DNA of 64,000 nucleotides from Cryptomeria japonica. Its lineage: Eukaryota > Streptophyta > Pinopsida > Cupressales > Cupressaceae. A program made the position numbers and the translations under genes. The stretch lies in the NCBI RefSeq assembly GCF_030272615.1, contig NC_081413.1, positions 184,683,451 to 184,747,450 of the forward strand, read 5' to 3'. Shown here piece by piece: positions 32,691 to 45,032 of this stretch. The notes below the pieces were generated by a model, which saw only the letters and a list, made by a program, of their open reading frames with translations, ran no database searches and was not told where the DNA came from. Every line of letters starts with the position of its first letter. The first letter of the stretch is position 1.

Positions 32691-33277
32691 AGACAATGTT
32701 TTTGATTAAGGGAAAAACAAGTTTTGAGGGGGACCCGAAACCCCATACAACAGGTTTTGAAGGGACCCAAAACCCTCATATTTTACCAAGATCTAGAACC
32801 TACAATGAGACTTCTACCAAAAAGATAGGCAAATAAAATCAACAGACTACAACAACAAATTTGGCTAGTGCCGACCAAAAGCTAGCACAACCACAATCAG
32901 AAATAAGTCAACCAAACTAAGTGAAAATCAATACAAAACCTACTGGCAACACAACCTAAGCCTTTAGCTGAGGTCGATAGACTCCCTCGACCAAACATCA
33001 GGGATTTTCTGGCTTCCCCAACCCATATATGTTGGAACAACGTTGTTTCAAATAAAATGATTTTTTTTTGGCCTAGCATGCCTCGATGATAGTAGGGTGT
33101 AAATATGCTCCCTCAAAAAATTGGTTGAATTTTTTTTGGAAATTGAGACCAATTTAACGATAATATTCTCATGAGTGATAGTTTCAAATTTTTTGAATTT
33201 TCAAGGTCATTTAATTGACCTACAAGTGCTTCAAAGTTCAATGGCCGTTTTTGAGGAAAAAACCCTAATTTTTTGGC
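32691..33277. other. gypsy-3 non-coding segment and PMD-gene upstream region
   Basis: No coding recognised. It contains two related stretches with GGGACCCRAAACCC (about 32731 and 32765). It separates the 3' LTR from the antisense gene's TATA box and may include its promoter. Confidence 0.4.
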
Positions 33278-33286
33278 TATAAATAG
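33278..33286 (+). promoter_or_regulatory. TATA box of antisense PMD gene
   Basis: TATAAATAG in the context GGCTATAAATAGGAA matches the plant TATA consensus. A CATTCGTCTCATTTGC stretch about 25-40 bp downstream is a plausible start region. It lies on the strand opposite to gypsy-3 pol. Confidence 0.55.
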
Positions 33287-33454
33287 GAAATTCTAGGTTC
33301 ATTCGTCTCATTTGCATTCATTGAGTTCAAAGCATCCAGAGCGATTTCAGAGCATTTAGTGAGCATTTCAAGCACAATGGCAAGCATTGGGGCACAATGT
33401 CACATATCAGAGTGAGTCAGATCATATTAGTTCCCAACTGGTATAGGCAGCATG

Positions 33455-33800
33455 GTAAGTGTCTCAAAAAATTTAGTAAAATTTGGCCTCATTTTAAAAT
33501 TTTCCCAGAGTTTTCAAAATTTTCAGAAGTTAAGAATTTCTCATTCGTGCTTCGAAATTTTTGCATGCGCTTTAAGTTTTTTGCAATAGTTCATTGAATG
33601 TCGCATCCATTATAGATCATGCATACATGTTTTTGTTTTCGTAAAAGTGTGGTTTTTCGCATAGGTCATTGTTGTGTCACATAAGTCATAACCTTTTTGC
33701 ATGAGTGCTATAATTTCACATAAGTAAAATTTATTGTGCATTTGTATTAATGATTTCACAATCGTTGTTTATGCAATGATATGCCCTATTTTTTTTATAG
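33455..33800 (+). other. candidate intron in PMD gene
   Basis: Donor CATG|GTAAGT at 33455 and acceptor TTTTTTTTATAG at 33800 bound 346 bp of T-rich sequence without coding. PMD-like coding begins right after the acceptor. The borders are strong, but splicing is inferred. Confidence 0.5.
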
Positions 33801-34981
33801 AATTGATTGTGTATTCAAAGATTGCGACTAATGCTCTGATGTTTGATTACTACAAGAGATCCTTGAGGTTCTTGGTACATGACAGAGTAGGCCTAGTGGT
33901 CTAACATTGTGAGGTCAATTGACTGCAAATGATATTGCTTTGTTTTATTAGGTTGCTCTATATCACATTCTATATCTTCTTGAGGTTATGACCATTAGGG
34001 GTTTGATCACTGCTTTAGTCAAGAGACAACATTCAGAGACATGCACCTTCCACTTGCCGATGGTGAGGCTCAGTTACATTGGAGGATGTGTAGAGGATTC
34101 AACATATACCTATTCATGGAGAGAGGGTGGTCTATGATCACAAGAATGGTATGGTGGCTCTATGCTAGTTCTATGAGTGTGGTGAGTAGGATTTAGGGCT
34201 TGAGGGATTATATGAGATTGGATGGGATCATCTGAGTCAGGATTATGATGATATGATGATAGTCATGTGTAGTCTCATAGTTGGGTTACTAGTTCCTAAT
34301 AGGAGATGCCATGGGTTTCCTATGGGGTGGGGGATGGTACTCATAGGTATGATTGGGGAGAGGCGAGTTTATGTTTGGGGTCCCTATGTATTGGCTACGT
34401 TATACTACTAGATGCATATAATTATTTATCTTGAGTATAGATCCATCAATTGTGGGATCATGGTCTTATAGGTCTGGGCTTGGGAGCATATTTATATCTT
34501 CTAGTCAGTGATTCATGTCTGATTACAAACAAAGGATCCCCATGCTTACAACTATACAAGTGCAATTAGGCATAGGGGGATGGGGAACACTTTGTATTGG
34601 AGGCATACTATTAATACTCTACAACATTTCCCATGGAGTCCCTACTTGGATTGCCCTGGTTGGGCTAATGATGCATGACACCTACCCTATTATTGACAAC
34701 AAAGATATTTGATTGGGAGGATGTTGCAAACACAAAGGATCATTGATGTGCATCTCCTTGGATGAGTGTTATGATAGTTTGGAGAGATCCAGGGTATTCT
34801 CGATGTCACTGCATATTTTGCTCAATCAGAATGAGAGGTATCTAATTGGGGGGATTTTATTAGTCCTAATATAGCTTTCATAGAGTTTGACACATTGAGA
34901 CCAGTTCAGTGGGGTTAGGGTACATGTTTTGTTGATATGGGTACTACTCCACACTATGATGCATGGTGGGTGAGTTAATCA

Positions 34982-36456
34982 TCTTGTGCATTTGAAAAAA
35001 TCCTACAATATCCATCACAATACAAATCCTACACTTTTGGTGGGAAAATAGAAGGTTAGAAGACCCAAAATCACCCCTCTATGCCTAATCCAAGGCCTAA
35101 TACAACCCCACAACTAGGGTTCTACACACACTAATGACTACCAGTCACCAATGACACTTCCTAGGGAGGGTTTGGAGTGTTTCACACCTAGGAAAACTCA
35201 CCCTATCCTTCCAATCAAGTTTGGAACCCTCATTTGTGCACCCGGGTCAAGAACCCCGTATTTAGGTCTAGTTCTATAGCCCTGCGAGACCGGTATTTCC
35301 AACTTAATTCACAATTCTTCCAAATCACCCTTGGAATAATTTGCATATTTGAGTACCCTTTTGGGACTTACACCCAACACCATGAGACCAAGGTTTTATT
35401 CTACTCCAGGACCCCTAAGAACCTACTATGGACATAGACCTAATAGGCCTAATTAGGCTTATTTTCCAAAGTAACTACTTGAAGATGGGTTTGTAGAACT
35501 AAAATCAACACTTGGAAATGTTACCCTATCCTCTAATGGGATAAATAAACCATCAAAATGGTCTCCATATACTACCTTGGTGATTGTTTTCTCTTTCCTC
35601 CTTGTAGTCTAGACTAAACACATTGTCTTGTTTAGCCTAGGGCTTGGTGGTAACCACACCAACCCTCACTCCCCGATTCCACCCTTTTGGAATCTCAATG
35701 TACACTCCCAAAAATTTTATTTTCCAAAAGTTCATGGAATTCCACCATGGAATTTTCAAGTTAGGGCCACATCTTGAGTGAAACCTTATGAACCAAGGTT
35801 TTGAATGATAGTTTTCAGTAAATTGACCACAACTTGCTCCAAACTATACCAAATGGAATCAGACCACTTGCATTAGAAATTGGATTCACACCACAATGCA
35901 ACCACTTCAAATTTTCATTCAATCAAATCCTTTGTTAGACCGTATTGTACGAAAAACAATGAGAATTGGGTGAAATCTGAGTTTTATTATTGTTCAATCC
36001 ACCAAATCTTCACACACCTCATCCAACATCAACACAGATGATCTCAAAGGCCTAAATAGGCCTTCCCCCAATGGATATAACTATTTTCAAATGGTTATGG
36101 CCATTGGAACCTCTTTTTCACAACCGGTGGAAATGTTGCTTAGCAACTTTTTACAACTTTGTATATTTGACACTTTTGATGTGTCAAAGTCCCCAATGGA
36201 CTTTGTAGACCTATCCTAGGCCTAAAACTACTCAAATCAACCTATCAACATGCTTCCTACACTTCATGAACCCCATGGCCTAATTTGGTCTCTAGGTTTA
36301 TAAATGACCTTAGAGCCAATTGGCCTTACAAATGGGTCCCTTATTACATCAAGAGGATCCAAACTGATCCAACACACCAACCTAGGATATAAGACCTATC
36401 TAGCACTCAAAAAAAAAATGGAACCAAGAGGGTGCCCCTACACCAATGTGTCAACA
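34982..36456. mobile_element. unclassified insertion in PMD gene (probable solo LTR)
   Basis: Coding-like PMD sequence stops at about 34976 and resumes at about 36461. The 1,475-bp insert begins TCTTGTGCATTTG and ends TGTGTCAACA; the ends would be TGTTG...CAACA if one base has changed. ATCA (4 bp) occurs at both borders (34978-34981 and 36457-36460), extended to AATCA if the end is set one base earlier. It has CC-rich segments and no coding longer than about 67 codons. Confidence 0.45.
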
Positions 36457-37029
36457 ATCAAGGAGACGAGGAGGGGATAAAGGAGGTGATAGAGGAGGTG
36501 ACGATGAATGGGGTGATGGAGGAGGTGGATAGACGAGATTGGTATCCCTTGCTATTGGAGTAGCTAGAGAGGAGGAGGGAGGAAACATAGATGTTGACAT
36601 CAGTGGGGATACGTGTTGGCAATTGACACTCATTCAGTGAATTCTAATGCTTGATTAGTGGTTTAGGGTTGTCATTGATGGAAAATCTCCTTGAGATTCC
36701 TATCCAGTAATCATAGATCTTGATATCCGGAAGCGGATGTCAATCGGTAATTCAGGCTAAGAAGAGCAGTTTTGGTTCGAAAGATTTCTGGTGATTGCGG
36801 TGTCATGAATCATGTATGGGATGATTGTGCTGACATAGAGACATTATTTTATTATCAATTTGGTGATCCACATTTGTCTTTGGTGATTCGATCAAGCCGA
36901 CATATGACTACACGTTACATTAGCAGGCCGACTTGATGAATGATCTATTTTGTGATTGCGGATGTATAAGACCAGTGTAGAAGACCTTTTTGGTGTGTAG
37001 TATGATTGATATGCAAGTGAGTGGTGATC

Positions 37030-38225
37030 TATTACTATTTACTAAGTTGTCATTAGTTTTATGTCCAAAGTCATCCTATATACTCTAGTCAGTTAATACT
37101 ACCGAAATACTTAGTCGGTAAGCACTAAAGCAGTCGATTATAGAAGGAAAGAAGTCATGGAGTTTAGTATACACCAAGTTGTCTACCGAGTAATGTTCTA
37201 TGTCTACCGAGCAACAAAGATGGTATACCGAGTTAATATGAACCAAGTGAAACGTGTCACTAGATTCATTGAACCTGGACACATATGTGGAAACATGTTA
37301 CAAGATCGAGGAACAGGGAACCATTATCACATAGGAAATTGCACCTTAAGATTTTGTATGATTTTGAGGACATCTATCCAATGCAATAATTTGTATGGTT
37401 ATTCATTTGATGAATCACGTTTGTAAGATCGAAGCATGAACAGATCACTATCATAAGAGATCTATTTATACAACATGAAATGAGGATCAAAATGTATGAA
37501 GCAAGACATGTGTGATAGATAAGTTGAAAGGCAAAATCATGAGAAAGCACAATGTGTTGTCACTGTTACGACTAACAGAGATATTCAGAGGTCACCAAGA
37601 AAGAATTCAGAGAACAGTTAAGGAACAGAGTAAACATAAGGGTTTACCGAGTTGATTTATCAATTATTGAGGTATGTTATGAGCAAGGTAATTTCATATT
37701 GAGCACATAGAATCTGCTATAACATTTCAGATGTGAAGTTGCAGATATTTTGTAAAGATTTTGATTGTATTATTTTGAGTTGTAAGAGAAACCTTTAATA
37801 GGGTAAAAGACTCTAACAAAGTCTATAAATTGTAAAGCCTTTAACCAGGTACACCATTTAGTATAAGTGTTGTAAAATCCTTTAGCAAGGTAGATCTAAA
37901 GATCTTGATACTCCTAACAAGGTAAGCTATCAGAAATAGCTAAACATGTAGCTCTAATCGAGCAACCTTTATTATTGCAGTAGTGAAGTTGTGGGTGCCA
38001 TCCCCATCACAGTTTTTCTCTCTAACAAAGAGTTTCTGCATAACCAAAATATATGTGTTATGGAGTGAAACATGTATGCATGTTATTTATATGTTTTAGC
38101 TTTATATTATGTTTCAGCAATATTCAATTTATGTTTAATAGTAAAGTTATTATTGAAGAAAAAATTTGAAGTACTAATTCACCCCTCCCCTCTCAGTACA
38201 TTAGCTTCCCATATTGGACCTAACA
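37030..38225 (+). repeat. npC 5' LTR
   Basis: 1,196 bp. It starts TATTACTATTTACTAAG (TG changed to TA) and ends TATTGGACCTAACA. Many TACCGAG/CTCGGTA-type motifs are present. It aligns along its full length with 43846-45032 with only scattered changes. Confidence 0.9.
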
Positions 38226-38227
38226 AT

Positions 38228-38239
38228 TGGTATCAGAGC
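38228..38239 (+). promoter_or_regulatory. npC primer-binding site (initiator tRNA-Met)
   Basis: TGGTATCAGAGC two bases after the LTR end, identical to the copia-2 site. Confidence 0.95.
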
Positions 38240-38287
38240 TTCAATCTTGGAAAAGGGTTTAACTGCCTAAAGAGAAAGATCTTATCA

Positions 38288-39643
38288 ATGGAAGGCTACA
38301 AACAATCTTGGAGAATTGTGAATCTTCAAAATGAATTGGATCATGCAAATCAAGTGATTGCAGACATGTAGAAACAAATGTAAAAATCACTGAAAGTTAG
38401 AAGAAGATTGTCTGATGATTTGCAGGACTCACAAGAGCTGGTGGAACAAATTGAGACATCATCTGAGAATAGTATATCTAAAGAGACTGAATAAATTATT
38501 GGAGTATTGAAAGAAAAGAACAAAGCACTGACTGATCAACTAAAAGCAATGAAAAGAGAACATGAGCATTTCAGCACACAGATGACTGAAAATCTTGATG
38601 CATTGAGGATAATCGAGGATAACATAAGAGATACAGAAAGAGAAAAACAATAGCTTGAAGCATTAGTGTCTGAAAAGAATGATGAAATCACAAGGATGAC
38701 TGGAATTCAACAAAATCTATCTGATCAATTGGGTTATGCACATCATGAAGCAAAAATAAAGGAAAATGAGAATCAAGCATTGAAACTTGAAATATCAAGA
38801 TTGACCGATGAACTTGAAACAAAGAAGAAATCCAAAGAAACACTGAAGAAAAGTTATGAAGCATCAAAGATGTTGGATGAGCAACTGAATATAAAACGAC
38901 CCAACAAAGATGTAGGACTTAGTTACAAAGGAAAAGACTCTACTGAGAAAGGAATCCACATCACCGAGAGAGGAGAATCATCAAAACAAGCTGGAAACAA
39001 AAAGAACATCAAAGAAAAGAAGCCTATTTGCAACTACTGTGGAAAACAAGGACATACTGCCAACATGTGCCAAATTAGAAAAGGCAAGCAACCAAATGTC
39101 ACTAGGTCTAATGGTTATTGTTACAATTATAATAAGTATGGTCACACATCTAATCAATGTAGGACTAAGTCGGTTAACAATTATCATAAGGCAAAATTCA
39201 AGGGGTTTTGCAAAAACTGCAATAGATATGGTCACAATACCGAGAAGTGTTGGTTTAAGTAGAAAAACTATATGTGGTCTTCACACCAAGCAAATGCTAG
39301 AAGTTACTGAACTCACACAGATATCAACTGACAGTATACTACAGTACCATGGGATTACAATACAAGGATATGGTGTGAATGTTGTGGAAGATATGGACAT
39401 ATAAGTGCCAACTGCTTTATAAGGTTTGGAATGAACAACCAAAGATCATGGAGAAATCCTGGTATGGCATGTTTTCATTGTCACAAAGTTGGACACTTGG
39501 CCAGAGATTGCAGAGATCAACCCAGAGGAGATACTGAGGAAATAAGAAGCAAATTACAGATGATTTGGAAAAAGAAGGAAAATGTGTCAACTAATGAAGA
39601 AAGCACCTTACCTACCGAGTTAGGTGCATCTATTTCAAATTAA
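38288..39643 (+). pseudogene. npC gag: coiled coil plus five zinc knuckles
   Basis: The ATG at 38288 opens a 451-codon frame ending TAA 39641. It is interrupted by seven stops (TAG 38369, TAA 38381, TAA 38492, TAG 38651, TAG 39260, TGA 39308, TGA 39329) and no frameshift. The first ~240 residues are Lys/Glu/Leu-rich and strongly coiled-coil-like. Five knuckles follow: CNYCGKQGHTANMC, CYNYNKYGHTSNQC (second Cys is Tyr), CKNCNRYGHNTEKC, CECCGRYGHISANC and CFHCHKVGHLARDC. No typical copia capsid block is evident. It presumably binds RNA and assembles with helper proteins. Confidence 0.82.
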
Positions 39644-40168
39644 TCTGTAAAGGTATGAAGGGACTGCATTCTCTCAAGGTTATATCTTAACAGTTCCTAT
39701 TTTATCATGTACTTAATTCCAAAATCCACATAGCTAAGATGCAATGGCAAGTTTTTAATTTTATCTAGTCTTTTGGAGTACCAAAGAAGTCGGTAAATGC
39801 AGGAAGCCTGTCTAGTCGGTAAAAGCATAAAAGGGAAGGTAATCGGTTTAAAGGAACCAAGAGCATTTAATGCTTTATTACCTAATTGCACAAAGCCCAA
39901 TAAGGTAAAATGTGTACTTAAAGTCCTTTGCGCGGTCATTTTACACTTACCAAGTTTTCAGAAAGTAGAGCTAAGCGATTCAAAGGCGATCAAACTCCTC
40001 CCGAACAAATTTCAACGTATTTATTCATCAATCTCAACGCATTTTTCAAGCAAGTCAACCGATCATATTAGTTGAGAATACCTGCTTTATATTTACTAAG
40101 TGGAAAGCGTTTGTTGGTTAAGTTTCAAACCCTATGCTTTTTTCATTAGTAATTATCCAAAGATTGAA
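39644..40168 (+). other. npC spacer between gag and ORF2
   Basis: 525 bp without coding. It contains several TCGGTAAA motifs shared with the LTR style and a C/T- and A-rich stretch that looks like a host 5' untranslated leader (about 39990-40168). It might provide a promoter, a ribosome re-entry context or a captured-gene leader for ORF2. This is inference only. Confidence 0.4.
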
Positions 40169-43100
40169 ATGGCTCCAAAGATTCAGAAACCTGTTGTTGT
40201 TGAAACCATTGAGAAGCCCTCACTGAAATATTCCTTACCTCCCAAAGTAGCATCCGAACCCGATGATAAAACTACATTATCTCTCATTCCGGATAGGGTT
40301 CTATTGGTTGAGGATGTCAGATTCTACACTAAGTGTCGTGTTGAGAAACTAGGTCATATTGAGATCAAAGAAACGTATGATGAATTATGCACCGATGGAA
40401 ATCTAGATAGCAAATATGAGTATATCAAAGTCAAGGGATTGACCGAAGCCCTAACCTACCCACGAGTCTTCAAACCCCAATGGGTTAAATTTGTTTTGAG
40501 CAGAGTTCATGATGACTTTATGTGGTTAGAAGAGCAACCATTCAAAATCACCAAGGAAATCATCCACTTAATCATCAGATACCCTATATTCAACCATGCC
40601 CGAGCTCAGAAAATGATTTCACAGAAAGAATTGATCACTTTAACTGGAGTTGAATCTGATTGTAGAGATCTGAAATTGAACAATGTTACAGATGTAGAGC
40701 TAAAGTTTGCAATTAGAGTCATAGGTTATTGTTTCTTGCAGTTGGCAAGGGAAAATAGTGTACCATGTGCAGCTATTGATTTAGCATACAAAATTGTGAA
40801 AAAGGGTATGAAGATTGACCTATGTGAAGTGTTGTTGAAAAATCTTTTTGAAAATCTCAACACCATAAGGAAGCCGAAGAAGAACAACTCGACAAACACA
40901 CTAAAGTTTGGGTCACTCTTAGTATGCATGTTTTTCTATTTTCAAAAATTCTTTCCATTAGTCGGTAACTTAGTTTGGGAGTTACACCGACCAATCACCC
41001 ATTAGATAAATGATTTTATCAAACAGCTAGGTGATAATTCCAATGATATAATGGATGTTTTTTTTAGCAAATTTTAGGAAAAGATGCATAACAGGCACAA
41101 AATACCACCCCAGTTAGTGAAGAAATACAAGGATGGTATATGTTTTGAAGTGGACACTGACTACTGTTATGTCAATGTAGTAGAACCAAGGACTCAATCC
41201 TTGTCACCTATGGGTTATGAGATTGATTCTGACATTATGCAGCAGCAAATAGATGCCCTTCTTGCACTTCCAAGGCATGCTACCAAGATTAGGTATGGTA
41301 CCTATGAAGAGGTCAAAGAAAAAGTTAAGATGAGCATTGTAGTTCCTAAGGCTACAAGGAAAGCAACCAAAATGATCAAAGTATTAACAGATAAATTTGG
41401 AGAAGGTTCCTCCTCCACTCCTATCAAGAGTGATCAAGTCATCACTGAGGAGGAATTTGAAGCCCAAGAAGCAGCAATTACATTGAGCACCGAGTTGCCA
41501 AAAGGCAAAATTTTGAAAAGGAAGAAACAAGATACATCACAAGTATCACCTACTCCTCCAGTGAAGCACCCCAATACTAGATCATCTGTAGTGTCACCAA
41601 GTAAGAAGCAGAAAAATGTTGCAATGCCTAAGGTAACAAAAACTTTTAAGAAGTCTACTCAGAGACTCATTTTGAATAAAGAGTCAAGTGACACCGAATC
41701 TGAAGACAAAAATAAATTTCAGATTATCAAAAGCAAAAAGGAAGATGTACATAGTGTTGATAATTTTTGTGCAAATTTGAAACAATATGGTGGATTTGGG
41801 TCATTCAGGTATGCCAAATATGACTCTCGGACAGAAGAAGAAGAGAGGCAAATAGAAGAGTTAGTTGTATGTACACTTCTTAAATTCTGATTAGTCCCAT
41901 TGGAAGTAACTAATTCTCTTCCAAAAGCATTGTCCTTACACATTGATAACAGGTGGAAATATGCTATGGACTCGGCAAAGAAGATGAGAGAAAGAAGTCT
42001 GGTACATCTCTTTCCAGACATATTGGTAGATGAGATAAGTGAACATTTGAAAAACTACCAGACAAACTTCCTAGTCAAGCAAAGAGCCTTGAAACTGATG
42101 AATGGCCTTTATCTTGAAGTAGAGAAAGAGACAAAAGAAAAATGGCAAGAAATTTTTCGAATCAAGAGTGCTGATGAGCAAAGTGAAGTTGAAATAGTTG
42201 ATATCACTGAGCAAGATCCTGCTGGTACTATACAACTTGATGGGGGTATCATGGACATCGAGGTACAGGAACAAGAGATGATAGAAGGGAATGCCTATGC
42301 CAAACTGGTATCAAGTGAATCAATTTTGGAACAAGTCAAGTCCTATCCTCTGATAACTCAGCATGTTTCAACCGAGACACCTCAGGACACTGAACAAGGC
42401 AAAGAGGGTCAATAGTCTACCAAAGGAGAAGCTACTTCTCAGACCATTGGGGAACAGACTTCTCAAGCCCCAACAAGCACTGAAACTATTGCCACCGAGA
42501 CCCTAAGCAAGGAATCACCGAAGGCTACATCTGAGGCTAAAGAAACTGACAAAAGTGTTGCCTCTACCGAGCAACCTACCTAGGGTGAACAAGCCTCCCA
42601 AGCCATTGTACTGGTTCGACCGATGAAAGCCTTATCATCTAAAGAGAAAAAAATGAAGAAGCATAGTTTCAAGCTAGATCTGTCAAAGCCAATTGTGTTG
42701 CCAAAAGTAGACATTTCAAAACTGAAAGGGCAAGCACTCATTGAATTTGGGGAACTATGCAAAGCCAAAGCAGAACAAGAGAGACAAATGGCTATACAGA
42801 AGAAAAACAGAGTACTTCAGAAGGTTAAAGCATTATTAACAAAAATGCTACCTAAAGCTACCGTGACAAAAGATGTTGCCATCCATATTCAACTGGATGA
42901 ACTCCTCACTAAAATAGAAGCATCTGGAGTAGATGCATCTGAATACCTGAGCAAATTGAAGGACAAAGAGCTCACTGCCAAAATGATTGAAGAGGTACAG
43001 AAAGCCATTGCTATTGGTAAAGTTAAGCTAGTTGGACTCATTTCTGAGTTGTCCCCTCAACTCAAACATATTATTTATTTATTTCAAAAGCTCTGTACAT

Positions 43101-43528
43101 TTTCTTTATTCATTAAAGATATCAAGAATAAAACCAAAGTTATTGAAAAAGAGATCACTGATCTCTCAAATAAATTGACCACCGAGCCCAATTCTATTCA
43201 TAATTTCTATACCAAGTTACAATCTCTCATGGCTCAACAGTTGGAACTTCAGAATGAAGAGCACAAAATAAGAATGGATGTCATGACTCTTCAAACCTTA
43301 TTCATTCCATACTTGTCCTTCATTCAAGAGTAGATTAACTGAGCTACCTATTTATCCACTCAACAAGAGGGAAGCACTTTAAATGGTCTGATTTCACTGT
43401 TAGTTGATATTACAGCTCAGAATTCCCTAATGGACAATGTCAAGAGTGCCCTTACCAATACTCTCACCGATGCTCGAACTAAGTACAAATCTATTTTTGA
43501 ACAGTCGCCTCCACCGAATTGTAACTAG
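40169..43528 (+). pseudogene. npC ORF2: ~1,119-codon protein of unknown function
   Basis: The ATG at 40169 (context GAAATGG) opens a single frame to TAG 43526-43528. It is broken only by stops at codons 279, 303, 574, 749, 805, 1055 and 1058 (TAG 41003, TAG 41075, TGA 41888, TAG 42413, TAG 42581, TAG 43331, TGA 43340). Residues 1-300 look globular and helical (motifs YTKCRVEKLGHIEIKETYDEL, then FKPQWVKFVLSRVHDDFMW). 390-570 is Lys/Ser/Thr-rich and basic, 650-800 acidic and Thr/Glu/Gln-rich, and 820-1050 Lys/Glu-rich with probable coiled coils. The N-terminal part loosely recalls 'putative plant transposon protein' domains from element cargo. No polymerase, protease or integrase motif is seen. 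Confidence 0.8.
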
Positions 43529-43845
43529 TTTTGATGTTTATCAAAAAGGGGGAGTATAGTGTATACAAGAGGAAGTATGCCAAGCACATCATAGTATCCG
43601 GATGTACAGGTAATTTTGAAAGGGGGAGCAGTGAACACCGAGTAGTGAATACAAAATAGTAAAGCTGCATGCAAAATCAGAGTTATGTACAGTATATTGA
43701 TAAGGGGAGTATATCTGAATATACTATTTATTGACAATTGTATATACTGTCAGTTTAGTCAAATTTTGTAAGTATATAGATTTTTGAGTAATGACTTTGA
43801 AAAGATTTTTGTCAAACATGCCAAACTAATGTCAAAAGGGGAGAT
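43529..43845 (+). promoter_or_regulatory. npC multiplied polypurine-tract zone
   Basis: The functional tract AAAAGGGGAGAT adjoins the 3' LTR (43834-43845). Further purine runs occur at about 43544 (AAAAAGGGGGAG), about 43619 (AAAGGGGGAG) and about 43703 (AAGGGGAG). The same number and spacing style is seen upstream of the copia-2 3' LTR. Confidence 0.8.
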
Positions 43846-45032
43846 TGTTACTATTTACTAAGTTGTCATTAGTTTTATGTTCAAAGTCATCCTATATACT
43901 CTAGTTGGTTAATACTACCGAAATACTTAGTCGGTAAGCACTAAAGCAGTCGGTTATAGAAGGAAAGAAGTCAGAGTTTAGTATACACCGAGCTGTCTAC
44001 CAAGTAATGTTCTATGTCTACCGAGCAACAAATATGGTATACCAAGTTAATATGAACCAAGGTGTTACCAGATTCATTGAACCTGGACACATGTGGAAAC
44101 GTGTTACAAGATTAAGGAGCAGGGAACCATTATCACATAGGAAATTGTACCTTAAGATTTTGTATGATTTTGAGGACATCTATCCAATGAAATAATTTGT
44201 ATGGTTATTCATTCGATGAATCATGTTTGTAAGATCGAAGCATGAACAGATTACCGTCATAAGAGATCTATTTATACAACATGAAACGAGGATCAAAATG
44301 TATGAAGCAAGACATGTGTGATAGATAAGCTGAAAGGAAAAATCATGAGAAAGCACAATGTGTTGTGATTGTTATGACTGACAGAGATATTCAGAGGTCA
44401 CCGAGAAAGATTTCAAAGAATAGTTAAGGAACATAGTAAACAGAAGGGTTTAATGAGTTGATTTATCAATTACCGAGGTATGCTATGAGCAAGGTAATTT
44501 CATATTGAGCACATAGAATCTGCTATAACATTTCAGATGTGAAGTTGCAGATATTTTGTAAAGATTTTGATTGTATTATTTTGAGTTGTAAGAGAAACCT
44601 TTAACAGGGTAAAAGACTCTAACAAAGTCTATAAATTGTAAAGCCTTTAACTAGGTACAACATTTAGTATAAGTGTTGTAAAATCCTTTAGCAAGGTAGA
44701 TCTAAAGATCTTGATACTCCTAATAGGGTAAGCTATCAGAAATAGCTAAACATGTAGCTCTAACCGAGCAACCTTTATTATTGCAGTAGTGAAGTTGTGG
44801 GTGCCATCCCCACTGCATTTTTTCTCTCTAACAAAGAGTTTTTGTGTAACCAGAATATATGTGTTATGGAGTGAAACATGTATGAATGTTAATTTATATG
44901 TTTTAGCTTTATATTATGTTTCAACAGTATTCAATTTATGTTTAATAGTAAAGTTATTATTGAAGAAAATTTTTGAAGTACTGATTCACCCCTCCCCTCT
45001 CAGTACATTAGCTTTCCATATTGGACCTAACC
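43846..45032 (+). repeat. npC 3' LTR
   Basis: 1,187 bp, TGTTACTATTTACTAAG to TATTGGACCTAACC (final CA altered). It is nearly collinear with the 5' LTR, with small indels (for example around 44060 and 44811). Confidence 0.9.

Larger units (their letters stand above)
37030..45032 (+). mobile_element. npC: pol-less copia-type LTR retrotransposon with large unknown ORF
   Basis: Long LTRs (37030-38225 and 43846-45032), an initiator-Met primer site, gag with five zinc knuckles, a ~1,119-codon ORF of unrecognised type and a polypurine-tract zone are present. A 5-bp duplication GTGAT flanks it (37024-37028 and 45033-45037), with one extra base at the left border. Protease, integrase, RT and RNase H are absent, with no space where they were broken up. 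It must use the enzymes of another element. The LTR end, primer site and repeated purine tracts point to a Sirevirus-like helper such as copia-2's lineage. Confidence 0.87.

Noticed and set aside
32897-33079. Reverse 60-codon frame next to the gypsy-3 polypurine tract
   Set aside because: Too short, no motif, in the non-coding interval between the antisense gene and the LTR.
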